Notes: generated by a model not told the origin, from the sequence alone. A DNA stretch of 23,552 bases from Chara braunii (GCA_003427395.1 BFEA01000068.1:3820366-3843917); one strand, 5' to 3'; counted from the first letter of the stretch, positions 1 to 8,690 are shown. Numbers and translations: made by a program.

Positions 1-94
1 AGGGCCGAAGGCTAAGCCTTACCTCGAGAAATCGTGCCAGCGTCTTTGAAAAGAAGGGCCGAAGGCTAAGCCTTACTTCGAGAAATCGTGCCAC
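1..94. repeat. Two-copy tandem repeat, 54-base period
   Basis: A block beginning AGGGCCGAAGGCTAAGCC and ending ATCGTGCCA occurs at 1-39 and again from 55, with one C/T difference. The first copy may continue off the left edge. No coding content was recognised between here and the tRNA-like element at 311. Confidence 0.85.
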
Positions 95-310
95 TAGACT
101 TCGTATACTTGAGGTATCATCATCGAACTGATGACCCCCCAGGTTATTTCATTCATCTGATCACATAGGGATTTGAGCACAGGTCTGTAGATTAACAGTT
201 CATTGGTGTACCATTCCGTTCAGCCCACCTGGAGCTGCTCCTGTACCCCCTTTCTGTACTTTTATAATAATTTCTCAAAATTATATTTTTGGAACAAATA
301 AGGTGAGACG

Positions 311-392
311 CGAGTGGCCTCGCTCAGGTGGCTAGGCACGCAATGGCATTCAGGAGGTTGTGGGTTCGAGGCCCACAACTGCCTGCGGCGCA
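311..392 (+). repeat. tRNA-like head of a SINE or tRNA-derived repeat
   Basis: The segment has an A-box-like sequence (CGCTCAGGTGGCTAGG, about 320-336) and a B-box-like sequence (GGGTTCGAGGCCC, 362-374). The B box lies in a perfect seven-base-pair arm, TTGTGGG/CCCACAA, which resembles a tRNA T-arm. The sequence that should close the acceptor stem does not pair, so a functional tRNA gene is unlikely. A tRNA-derived retroposon head with an internal Pol III promoter is the best reading. The downstream body is GT-rich (470-520), and no clear A-tail is visible. No second copy was recognised in this window. Confidence 0.55.
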
Positions 393-399
393 CGTAGTG

Positions 400-1397
400 C
401 CAACCAGCGGTGGTAGTAGTCCGCTTGATACCTCTGATCGGGGTTAGCAGGGTCCTTGGCCAACACGGGTGTGAATGTGAGTGTGAGCGGGTTGTGTGTG
501 GTGTGTGGGAGAGTGTTGGCCTTGGGCACTGCTGTTATTTGGTTGGGGTTGGGAGACGATGAAAAGGGAAGGGAGGCACAGCTACTGGCAAAAAATGCTC
601 GGTCGCTGTGTTAACCGGGGCCCCACCGGCGGCCCCACCCCATCCTTAACCACCACGGTTGGGGGGGGAGAGGGGGGGAGGGGGGAGAGGGGGCGCAACA
701 TGCATCCCCTCTGATGACTGGAGGGAGACAACAAAGCTATGGCTGCAGGGGTCCCCTGTATAAGCCTTAGGAGTAGTGGTAGGTAGGTAGTGAAATGTGA
801 ATTGAAAGAATTTGAAAGATGATGAAAGATTTGAGAGAAGAATGGAGTGTAGCTTTTAGAAGAAAAAAAAAAACAAATGGAGTGACATGACATAATTATT
901 CAGGTTGTCGGACCGTTGTCCTTCTTTTTTGTTTTTTTTCCTCACTAGATGCGGTGATTCAGATTATCACACCTGAATTTAGTTATCACAGCTGAATTTG
1001 GTGCAACTTTCAGGCTGGATTCAGTGATAATGACTGCATGTGCTATTGGAGTAAAGGCCCGATTATGCTGTATGGTCATTATTGCTGTATTTGGGGTATT
1101 TTCAGTCTAAATATAGCTACAATTACCGTACATTGTATTCAGGGGAAGATACTCACAAGCAAGACAAGATTCTATGTTCTATTTATAGCTGTGGCTTCGC
1201 TGCCAAACCACAGGGCTATGGTATCTCAGTGGAACTCGAGAGCATTCTCCCACAGGTGGCTCCGCGTGTGGGGAGGTGCTTCTTTCCACAAACAGGGTGG
1301 AGCCTCCATTTGAAGGAGCAGACCGGAAACTGTTTTTTTGTTCTTTTTGTAACTAAGCTATTTTCTTCTCTCAATTTTACCTTTCGCTACCTAGCTA
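400..1397. other. Repeat-rich non-coding stretch
   Basis: No gene was recognised. The region holds GT-rich sequence (470-520), G-rich runs (660-695), an A/T-rich part (840-960), and a short internal duplication near 975-1005 in which TTATCACA-C/G-CTGAATTT recurs. The short open frames here show no family resemblance. Confidence 0.6.
610..781. repeat. Repeat block, copy 1 of a mosaic shared with 1398-1540
   Basis: The part at about 640-715 (CCACCCCATCCTTAACCACC, then a G run, then CATGCATCCCCT) recurs in the same orientation at about 1480-1535. The part at about 744-781 (CAGGGGTCCCCTG, then CCTTAGGAGTAGTGG) recurs in inverted orientation at 1398-1484. One block is therefore a direct copy and the neighbouring block an inverted copy of the same downstream region. 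Confidence 0.65.
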
Positions 1398-1540
1398 CCA
1401 CTACTCCTAAGCCTATGCAAGGGACCCCTGGCGGCCGCACCCCCACTACTCCTAAGCCTATGCAGGGGACCCCTGGCCGCCCCACCCTACTCCCTGACCA
1501 CCGCCGATTAGGGCGGGGGGGAACATGCATCCCCTTGATT
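1398..1540. repeat. Repeat block, copy 2, with internal 45-base tandem duplication
   Basis: CCACTACTCCTAAGCCTATG starts at 1398 and again at 1443, each followed by CA-(A/G)-GGGACCCCTGG and a GC-rich end. The following segment (CCACCCTACTCCCTGACCACC, G run, CATGCATCCCCTTG) matches 640-715 in direct orientation, while the duplicated unit matches 744-781 in inverted orientation. No coding function was recognised. Confidence 0.7.
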
Positions 1541-1739
1541 GTGAGACCTCGAACTCTACGGACCGCCCCACGGAGAAAAAACACCAATACATAATAAATA
1601 CGAAGCCTTCCAATTTTCCTTTATATTTTCCTTCCTTGGTGTATGGGTAAAAAGGTTAGGATAATATAATGGAGGGTATTGAAGTAATAGGTGCATTATA
1701 TAACAAGGATAAAGAATGGAGGTTACTAAGAAGGAATGC

Positions 1740-2835
1740 AGACCTGGATTTGCGGTCTCTGAATGTCAGTGGCCTAGCCTCAGCCAAGCATACCAAAACA
1801 CAGGCAATCTAAGAATAAGGGGAAGAGACTGACCCGATGCAATATGTATCCAGGAAATTCATCTGATGAATATGGATGTTCGCCACCATACACATAAGGT
1901 AATATGGCCACACCAAGCCTTTAGAGTCCATGCACCGAGACCTGGCAGTGGGGGGGTGGCCATTTGGATTCCTCCAAATTCGAGGGTAGATCGCATTTAT
2001 GCGGAAGTAGACAAGGAGGAAAGGAGATCGGCTTTCGTACTGGTAATGCTCGAATTGGAGGTGGTATGTATCTTATGTGTATATTGACCTAATGATGTTT
2101 GTGAAAGACGAACTTTTTTCGAGTCCTCTCTTTCTTGTCTTCCACAAGGAATTCCAATCGTTGTGGCTGGAGATCTCAATGCAGCCCCAAATCGACATCT
2201 TGATCGACAGCACATCCTATCTCCATGTCCTGCGTATATCGAGTCAAATGAGATAATAGTGTATAATCTATGTTAGTCCCTCAACCTCTTTGATTCCTAT
2301 AGGCAACTTAACCCGACTTAGTGATCGTTTTCCTGTTTCAGGAAAAGTCAATCTAGTCAGGGTTCTAAATCTCGTATTGATCTCATTCTAATGTTTGAAG
2401 CATTACAAGGGACACTACAGTTTGCTGAGATCTTTTCGTGAAGTCCTTTCCCAGTACGAGATCATGCAATGTGTGTTGCAGTTCTCTCTTTGATTAAAAA
2501 GAAACAGATCAAGGCAAAGGATTTTATAAGCTTAATACCGCTAATTTAAAGATCGGCAACTTTACTTTTTATCTCAAGAATGTGTGAACCTTCTGGCATA
2601 GACGTAGCCAACAGGACATCATCCAAGATGACATAAGGTGGTTCAATAACGGCCTAGCGTTTCTAGGTCATAAATGCAATGAAAATTATAAACTCCTTGC
2701 CTCATAACGACACTCTAAGGAAACAATATTGCTTCAGAGAATTTAACAACTCCAACAACAAGAGAATGAATCCGAAAGCCCGGCAAGACAGATCATGCAT
2801 GAGAACAGATTGGAAGAGGTACACCAATGAAAACG
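1740..2835 (+). pseudogene. LINE-A piece 1: APE-type endonuclease plus start of linker (decayed ORF2)
   Basis: This is the N-terminal part of a non-LTR retrotransposon ORF2. The apurinic-type endonuclease nicks target DNA to prime reverse transcription. Visible blocks in order are LNVSGLASAKHTKTQ (about 1757), IQEIHLM (about 1850), GGVAIWIPP (about 1955), the metal-site block VVAGDLNAAPN (2160-2190, with GDLN at 2169-2180), an LFDSYR-like block (about 2287-2305), SRIDLIL (2370-2390) and an RDHAM block (about 2458), where other families have SDH. Linker sequence follows to a final ENRLEEVHQ block (about 2800-2828). Several stops and frame changes break it, for example between the EIHLM and GDLN blocks. 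Its content continues, without overlap, in the minus-strand piece at 4215-4750. Assignment to an L1-like APE family is firm; which clade is not. Confidence 0.85.
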
Positions 2836-2839
2836 ATCT

Positions 2840-3190
2840 GTTGTGCACACTTTATATAACAATTGAAAGAGCCGAAACCAAAACATCACAGCTTGAAAAA
2901 CGCGGTACACCCTCGACGCGTTTCGTCTACTACCGCCTGTAGACTCATCAGGAGGAACAAATGTTGCGAAGAAGATCAGCCTATCGACCGGGTCATACCA
3001 TTGCCTTGCCCCGAGAACCTATCAACCTATACCAATCCTATCACCGATCCCATCATTCGAAGCTACGTAGCTGAAAACCCAATCAACGATCGTCAAACGA
3101 AGAACGTGCCCTTCCGGCACGGAGAAAACCTTAGAAGCCATGAAAACCGTCGGGGAGAGAAGCCAGACCTAAAAACATAAACACAATGGA
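2840..3190 (-). mobile_element. Penelope-type pseudo-LTR-like segment carrying a hammerhead core
   Basis: On the minus strand this roughly 350-base segment contains a hammerhead-ribozyme core (2890-2960). Upstream of it, at 2963-3180, the sequence is non-repetitive and GC-moderate. In Penelope-like elements, hammerhead motifs lie in the pseudo-LTRs, which is the basis for the assignment. It abuts the broken end of LINE-A piece 1 on the left and a poly-T/poly-A-bounded repeat on the right. No nuclease or RT sequence was recognised inside it. A 105-codon open frame on the plus strand overlaps most of the segment, but it reads through the ribozyme and is not taken as a gene. Confidence 0.5.
2890..2960 (-). 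ncRNA. Hammerhead ribozyme core (probably decayed)
   Basis: Read on the minus strand: CUGAUGA (2951-2945); stem II GUCUAC/GUAGAC, six perfect pairs (2944-2939 with 2930-2925) around an eight-base loop; GAAA directly after (2924-2921); stem III ACGCG/CGCGU (2921-2917 with 2904-2900) around a 12-base loop; then the expected U-U at the cleavage position (GUU triplet, H17 at 2899). All core bases are in the right places with correct spacing. The weak point is stem I: the bases beside CUGAUGA (UUCCUC) do not pair with those after the cleavage site (UUUCAAG) next to the core, so only a distal, interrupted helix is possible. The closed stem III fits a type I hammerhead of the Penelope kind. Activity is doubtful. 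Confidence 0.65.
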
Positions 3191-3209
3191 AAAAAAAAGA
3201 TGACATGAG

Positions 3210-3570
3210 TTTTTTTTTTTTTTTTTTTTTTCCACAACGATGTTTTAAGGGCTCAAAGAAAAGCAAAAAAACTAATAAAAAATATTGGGTTGGCACAGGG
3301 CGAAAAGTTTTTTTCCTTGTTCCCAACCACCTGCACAATCAATCCTCTGGAGGACAGAGTAATCAATGCTGGCAGGTGCCATTCTTAGTTGTATTTCCTG
3401 ACATGTTCCTAATTCATTCTTTGTATAATGGACGCTGGGACCGTTTTCTAGCAGGTGATGCTCCACACCAATAGATGGAGCCTCTCCCTAGGTGGTAGTG
3501 CTGTCTGCTTTTACCAGCAGCACTAGCATTACATGGCGTGCTGTTAAAAAAAAAAAAAAAAAAAAAAAAC
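3210..3570. repeat. Homopolymer-bounded short repeat with shared terminal module (copy 1)
   Basis: The segment is bounded by T22 (3210-3231) and A25 (3546-3570). It contains the module at 3433-3482 (CGCTGGGACCG, then TAGCAGGTG, then CACCAATAGATGGAGCC), found again at 13651-13700 (inverted) and 15559-15607. Downstream of the module, at about 3498-3528, lies a hairpin with a perfect eight-pair stem, TAGTGCTG/CAGCACTA. A short retroposon is likely, but orientation is ambiguous because both ends carry homopolymers. Confidence 0.55.
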
Positions 3571-3659
3571 TTTCAGATGTACAAAAACTTTTTTTTTTTT
3601 GAACTTTCATCATTTAATGTATTTTTTTAAATAAAAATATTTCAAAAAAATAAAAAAAG

Positions 3660-3767
3660 GAAAAAAAAGATACACGCATAAACACAAACAGAAACACAAC
3701 ATACAAACACACATATACACAAACACACATGCAAAGACACACACACACACAAAAACACAACATACAA

Positions 3768-3858
<91 letters not shown>

Positions 3859-3900
3859 AATAATCATGCACAAACACACATACACTTATAAACACGCACA
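3660..3900. repeat. (CA)n microsatellite with imperfect flank
   Basis: A pure CA tract runs from about 3777 to 3857. It is preceded by imperfect CA-rich sequence in which AACACAACATACAAACACAC occurs twice (about 3695 and 3755). Cysteine-valine open frames on the minus strand are artefacts of this repeat. Confidence 0.97.
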
Positions 3901-4214
3901 TACTTTCGGGTAGGTTTGGGAACGACAAGATGGGGCGGGCGGGGGAAGGGGGATTCGGGGCTCGCAATGGTTTAAACTTTAAAGGATTTCCAGGCAGGTT
4001 TGCAGACTCGCAGGGGGTGGTCAATTTGTATTTTTTGTTTTCCTGGTTTTAGTGTTCGGGCGCATAGGGCCACGTGTACGAGGCCCCACCCCCCCCATCC
4101 GTTTTTCGGGATTCAACGGGAGACCCTTGTTTTGCCGTTAAACGGGATTCAATGAGGGCTTCGGGGACTATTCAACGGGTATGGCGACGTTTAATTTCGT
4201 CAGTTGCCCGTTGT
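3901..4214. repeat. AACGGG-rich non-coding segment
   Basis: The segment has no gene. Between about 4107 and 4210, CGGGATTCAACGGG, AAACGGGATTCAATGAG and TATTCAACGGG recur at short intervals. On the minus strand it begins CTAACAACGGGCAACTGACG immediately at the broken end of LINE-A piece 2. A similar sequence (CTAACGGGCTTTTGACGAGG) lies in front of LINE-A piece 3 at 11017. Confidence 0.5.
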
Positions 4215-4750
4215 TAGGACACATATCCCCTTGACCAAAAACTTATCCCAATTGTCTCGATATCCAAACTGTGTGATTGAAATTTATCAGGTCCTGTGAG
4301 AGGAAATTCCATAAGACTTCCCAAAATTTATTGGTGAAACTATCAATGCCCGGGGTCTTCTTTTCTTCCATGTGCATTAGAGCTGCCCATATTTTCTCTA
4401 TTGAAATAAACATTTCTAACTCCTCTTTTTGTTCTTCAGTAAGTGTTTTAGTGAAAGGTGTAAGAAAATTTTCTATTTCTTAAATTCTATGATTTTCAAC
4501 GGTACTTTTTGTCTCTGACTTAAATAATTCCTTGAAGAACTCCCTTGGCTGTTTTCGTATATGATGATGTGGAGGTGACCAATCGACCATTTTTATGAAA
4601 GGTATCAGGTTATCAGCTAAGGCTTCAATAATTGTGCGACCATAGTTAATTCTTGCCATAGAAAAAAACCTTGCACTCATCGCCCGTTCCATTTGGTGTT
4701 TCCTCAATTTACATCTAGTCTCAAGGGTCGGTGGAAGATGATAGGCCACG
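4215..4750 (-). pseudogene. LINE-A piece 2: linker and first RT block, inverted
   Basis: On the minus strand, frame-consistent apart from stops (for example near 4480), the translation reads through ERAMSARFFSMARINYG (linker before RT; other LINEs have a GE-x2-S-x-FF pattern here), then REFFKELF, then EEQKEELEMFISIEKIW, then EEKKTPGIDSFTNKFWEVLW. The last is the KSPGPDG-type block that opens LINE reverse transcriptase domains. It stops after this block, about where piece 3 on the plus strand at 11080 begins. Its N-terminal end follows on from piece 1 (ending about 2835). The junction at about 4735 coincides with the start of the PLE. Confidence 0.8.
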
Positions 4751-5048
4751 TGGCGAGTCCTCTCGTATGGGTGAGATTAGAGGAAAAACTAAGATTGCCG
4801 CTGGTAGTGGCCCTGACGGGTTTCTCAGCTACATCCTGGCACAGAGGCGGCTTCTGACTCCAAAGACGAAGGATCAACTCAAGGCGATCTGCGCGCAGGA
4901 GGGTGTGACTTACACCACGAAGGCTCCTACCGTTGAGCGAATCATTGAAGTCTGTGCCAAGTTGGCGTACGAAGGATTTGTGTTCACTCCTTCACCCTCG
5001 GTGTCCCCAACTTCGGGACCAGATGACGACGATACGGGGGTTAACTGA
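4731..5048 (+). pseudogene. PLE N-terminal segment with SAP-like motif
   Basis: This open stretch of 105 codons begins close to the element boundary. Residues about 43-84 (LTPKTKDQLKAICAQEGV, then a Thr/Lys-rich turn, then ERIIEVCAKLAYEG) fit a SAP-type helix-turn-helix DNA-binding motif, in which LK, G and a second helix are the usual landmarks. It ends in acidic PDDDDTGVN. The stop at 5046-5048 is in the same frame as the GIY-YIG region that starts 12 codons downstream, so the two were most likely one protein separated now by a nonsense mutation. The true start codon is uncertain because the 5' end abuts foreign sequence. The SAP assignment is by motif only. Confidence 0.55.
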
Positions 5049-5084
5049 CTTTCTCGGAGGACCCGGTTTCGACTCTGGTCGAAC

Positions 5085-5828
5085 TTGGTGGAGTGTATGA
5101 ACTTTAGGAAGGCAGCGTGGGAGTTGGGCTGCTCACCTCGATTGAGGAATCTGTGGGACTCTTGTGTTACGCTGTGCTTTGTGGATTTGTCTCTATTAGG
5201 AGAGATACTTTGGGTCGAAAAATTCCGGTCTCTTCTGCTCTCGGTTGATTGGGACAATTGGGGGATTGGCCCGGTGATGTACTTACTTACTTCTCCTTGG
5301 TGTAAGGCCCAGTATGTTGGGTGCTCAATTCGGGGCATTTTTATTCGCTGGGGTGAGCATGTCCGAACGGTACTTAACTGTGGTTTTGGAACTTCCCCTA
5401 AGGTCTATAGATGGCTTCGTTTAATTGGAATCTGGGATTACGTCACTATTCCTTTGGTTAATGGTATATCTTCGGTGGTTGCAGCAGAGAAAGTCCTTAT
5501 TAGGAATTTCTCCCCTTCTCTCAACCATAGACGTAAATCTTTAGCTACAAAGAAATCTCGACGATCTGGGAGAATTAGGAGGAAGGGTAAAGTACCAATC
5601 AAGCCAACCCGTGGGATCATCAAGTTCCGTATGATTGGAGGCGAATGGTTTGCTAGTCTCCTCCAAATCCTACGAAGTGCTCTCGTTTCTAACCTCCGTG
5701 ATTTTGTAATAGAAATTGCATCTGGTAATCTGTGGGCTGATTCCTGGTCGGTAATTCGACGGTGTTTTGGTTTGACTTCGGTGCTTTTCCAGTGGATCTA
5801 CTTCTTTTCTTTGGGACTTGAAGGTTGA
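5085..5828 (+). pseudogene. PLE GIY-YIG endonuclease domain
   Basis: The 247-codon open stretch shows a GIY-YIG nuclease at residues 63-150: VMYLLTS (Tyr66), YVG (Tyr77-Gly79), RWGEH (Arg88, His92), a conserved KVYRWLR helix, AAEKVLI with the metal-binding Glu135, and SPSLN ending in Asn147. All usual active-site positions (two Tyr, Arg, Glu, Asn) are present. The domain would nick target DNA for target-primed reverse transcription. A basic stretch follows (RRKSLATKKSRRSGRIRRKG, about 149-168). The upstream SAP-like segment is in the same frame. The stop at 5826-5828 is again followed by open sequence in the same frame. The well-kept active site contrasts with the damaged RT downstream. Confidence 0.85.
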
Positions 5829-6722
5829 GTTACAGAATGGGGGTTATGGACTGTTACTTCTTTGGCATTCACTCCTAGTAGTAGAACGCTGTGTAAGAGC
5901 CAACTTGCTCTCCTTTTGAGGAAGTCATGGACTCGTCGTTTATTGAAGTATAAATCGATTATCACTCTGGTTAGATGGTACAAGGCTATATGCACATTTT
6001 CGGGAAAAAGTACTCGATCTTCCCTTCGAGGGATCCTTGCACGGTCCCTTAAGAACCGTATTGGTATTGATGTTCGTCGACGGGTTTTAGTACGTATGTC
6101 CTTCGACCATCTCCTTCGCTCGTCTCGAGTTCATGCTCTAGTGCTTCGAATTCTGGAGTCTTCTTCTCTACCGAAAGTTGTCCATGGATTGATCACTAGA
6201 AAGGTTAGGTTCGTCTGGAAGAAGAATTCTCCAGTATCGGGTTATCTCTGGACTTTTCATCAAGCAGCTAGGAATTCAGACAAAGTGCTGTGTTGCTGTC
6301 ATTTGGAACCTTAGTGGAAGCGTTCAGGGATCCATGTAGTAACCAGGATTGGGGATATTTCTGAGGTTCCTTCAATTCTTCGTAATTCGAAGAACATTGC
6401 ACGGATTCGACCCCAGGAAGGGATTTTAGATTTGGGGAAGAAGTTGGTTTCCATTTGTAGCTACCTACGTTCGTCATGTATCCTCACTCGTTCCGACTTG
6501 TTGAAATGCTGGGACAAGGAGGAAGAAGGGAGTGGCCGAGTACATGATGATGAGAATGCTTTGCGATTTTGGTATGGCAGACTTAGGAATTTTGTTTGTG
6601 TCCCCTTGGGTCGGAACACATCTGACACGTTGATTGTCTGCCCGGTGATCTATGATCACCATCTTCGTATAACTTTCAACTGTCGTTTTTGCCCGTGCAA
6701 TCGGATTTGCTTGATGTATTAG
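5829..6722 (+). pseudogene. PLE middle region between nuclease and RT
   Basis: This continues the GIY-YIG frame with one further in-frame stop at 6312-6314 and ends at 6720-6722. The translation is rich in Arg, Leu and Ser (for example RSSLRGILARSLKNRIGIDV near 6015, and DLLKCWDKEEEG near 6497). It has no domain I can name with confidence. In PLEs the region before the RT core holds N-terminal RT extensions and, in permuted elements, the connection from nuclease to RT, so that is the likely role. Length (about 300 residues) and unbroken phase with the nuclease support a single ancestral ORF. Confidence 0.6.
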
Positions 6723-6760
6723 TGACCATGCGATCTTAGTTTGAGAATAAGCAGCTGGGT

Positions 6761-7804
6761 GTTATAGGGAAATGGGACTCATCTGGACATTTCGGCGAAG
6801 CTTACGTGTTGCCCAATCACAAAGACCTCACGCGATGGCGTCCGATTTCGCCTACGTGTTCGGATCCAGCTCGATTAGCAAGTTCCGTGTGTCTAGTGCT
6901 CTCAACTGTTTGCTGTTTTCTCTGCCTTCTTCTTCCAGCTTTAACCTTCGGGCAGTGATGAACTTGGTTCCGGGGTTAGATAGGATGGACCGACGTTTCC
7001 GGGGGTCTCCAGGTTACTGTGATTTGCTTTCAGCATCCTTTGAAGTGAAGGACATGTTCGTGTCTCTCCCGCATGATGAGATTCGACAGGCGGTTGATTG
7101 GCTCCTGACTTTTTTTTGATGCAAAGGCTACACTGGGGTAAATGTCGCGAAGAGGGGAAAGGGGGCATTTCTTTCCTTTGGAAAGAAACGAGAGAAACAC
7201 TGGTTTGTCTCGTTGGATTTGGTGCGGGAAATGGTTTCATTTGATTTACGTTTTACGTTTATCTTTTCAGCTAGAGTACTTCTTCGCCAAATTGTTGGAG
7301 TACCGATGGACAAGTCTTCAAGTTATCCATTGGCCTGTATTCTTTGTTTCCTACGTGGAATGGTGTTTCCTTACCTCTCTGGGACGTGATCATGTTCTCG
7401 TTGAAGGGTTCAGGATAGTGGATGATGTAACTGTTTTTGTCGCAGTGAGGTCACAGGTTGGCTATGAACGGTCTCGTAGCGTCATTGAAGCTTTCTCTGG
7501 ATGCTACGGTTCCTCTCTTAGGCTGATTCGTACTGATGAATCCCAGTCTGCCTGGACTTTTGTCGGTGTCTCTATCTTGAAGCAAGGGATCACTCTGCGA
7601 ACGTTGGTAATTCTAAAGAATGCAGGTTCAATTTGGGATACGGGCAACTTGACCTTTGGTTGCTTCCAGGATTACGCTTCCTACTCTGGCAAGAAAGCCA
7701 AGGTCGGGGCACATTGTAGCACTTTGCATCGGGTGTTTCGGCTTACCAGTGATTCATGGGGTCACATGAGGCCGTGCTTATGGTTAAAAGAGAATTGTGG
7801 ATGA
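6761..7804 (+). pseudogene. PLE reverse transcriptase, frameshifted
   Basis: The RT core is spread over changing frames. At 6761-6895: GEAYVLPNHKDLTRWRPISP, an early RT block. From about 6890 to 7119: NLRAVMNLVPGLDRM, then FEVKDMFVSLPHDEI, the first catalytic block. After an in-frame stop at 7117-7119 the same frame resumes with RQIVGVPMDKSSSYPLACIL (about 7285-7345), matching the GVPMG-x3-SP-x-LA block. At about 7375 the frame changes to FRIVDDVTVFV (7409-7441), the YxDD block, followed by WTFVGVSI. The catalytic position before VKDMF is Glu (7042-7044) where Asp is expected, and the YxDD Tyr is Ile. The LPH after KDMF and the single YxDD block are of the Penelope/telomerase type rather than LINE type. 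Confidence 0.8.
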
Positions 7805-8690
7805 GAGGTTACCCAAGGAGTTTCGTGCTGTCAACCTTTCGGAAATTTGAAACTAAGTTTGGTCCTTCAGCTGCTGAGGTCATATCAGCGGTCGGGTGAT
7901 TAGGGGCTTGGCATCTTTGCCAAGCAGCCCGCTCAGGGCCTTGTATACTAGGGGTTTTCCTTGGGACACGGATGCTTTCGGCATCCCTGCTTTCTACCGC
8001 CATTTTCGTCAGACTACAATTAGTTATTAGATGGTACCCTTTTTTGGATGTATCAGGAACCAGGCTTGGGCCGGATGCGGTTTGCTTGCGTTTTTTTGTT
8101 TTCCCGCCACCTCTAGTTACCGTTTGAATCGGAAACATAGGGAGGCTTACGGGGCCCAGGGAAGGAGGGATTCCATTTTTGCTCTTTCGTTTTCAATGTA
8201 CTATACCTGTATACCTGGAAAAAAGGGGGAGTAGCTCCAGGCCTTGGGACACTCTGCTCGGTGTCTGTGACTCCTCTAAGCCTTGGGCGGTCGCTGGTAC
8301 CTCTACTAAGTCTGCGCCAGCGAGGCACTCGTGTGACTGATTATATACCACCTCGTTGCAAAGCTCCTCCTCTCAATGTCGAACGTGCATTCTCGACTGC
8401 TCCGTGGGTTGATGGCGGGGAGTGTCGTTACCTTCAGCGCTGTCTGCTCCTTGTACCTCTTGAGGGCCAGCGTGGTCTGGACAGTTGATCCGCTGGCGAC
8501 GACGACACATTAGACTCTAATCTAGGGTTTGGCTGCGCAGATCATCGCTGGATTGAAGCTTCCGGGAGGCAGCACACTTGCAGGAGCTCGCGGTTGTTTA
8601 TGTTGTGTTCTGCCTGTGTGTTTGCTTGTGTGTGTACGTATTGTGCAGGTACTTTGCTACCGTGACCAATAAAAAAATATAGTCAAAACC
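7805..8690 (+). other. PLE C-terminal remnant and 3' tail
   Basis: After the last RT block, weakly coding sequence continues (PKEFRAVNLS near 7811; KFGPSAAEVISAV in another frame; GTRVTDYIPPRCKAPPLNVE near 8320-8380) and is interpreted as decayed thumb or C-terminal sequence. The end is GT-rich (8600-8650). No second nuclease occurs here, which is consistent with the nuclease being N-terminal only. The tail closes with AATAAA at 8668. Confidence 0.5.
8668..8673 (+). promoter_or_regulatory. Polyadenylation signal-like AATAAA at the PLE end
   Basis: AATAAA, followed by further A residues, lies after the GT-rich PLE tail. It marks the likely 3' end of the element transcript. Confidence 0.4.

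Larger units (their letters stand above)
4735..8690 (+). mobile_element. Penelope-like retroelement with nuclease upstream of RT (permuted), decayed
   Basis: This is a nearly full-length element of about 3.95 kb. Order: SAP-like segment, GIY-YIG endonuclease, middle region, telomerase-like RT, 3' tail with an AATAAA signal. Classical Penelope elements carry GIY-YIG after the RT; the N-terminal position seen here defines the permuted group described from green algae, protists and invertebrates (Chlamys/Naiad type). The reading frame is constant from 4731 to 6722 except for three in-frame stops, then changes at least three times in the RT part. The 5' boundary abuts inverted LINE-A sequence. 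No hammerhead core was found inside these coordinates, but one lies at 2890-2960 on the opposite strand. Confidence 0.8.

Noticed and set aside
311-392. Functional tRNA gene
   Set aside because: The T-arm is good, but no acceptor stem can be formed with the sequence at the expected distance.
712-740. Second hammerhead candidate at CTGATGA (also at 129, 1862 and 7532)
   Set aside because: None is followed by a stem II and GAAA at the right distance.
2863-3180. 105-codon open frame on the plus strand
   Set aside because: It is antisense to the hammerhead segment, lies in a pseudo-LTR-like region, and has no family resemblance.
3660-3860. CRISPR-like array
   Set aside because: There are no regular repeats with unique spacers. 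The periodicity is microsatellite, and the genome is eukaryotic.
3610-4024. Cys-Val-rich open frames on the minus strand
   Set aside because: They are direct translation of the (CA)n microsatellite.
7142-7804. Independent 220-codon gene
   Set aside because: It contains the VDD block of the PLE reverse transcriptase and is a frameshifted continuation of that element.
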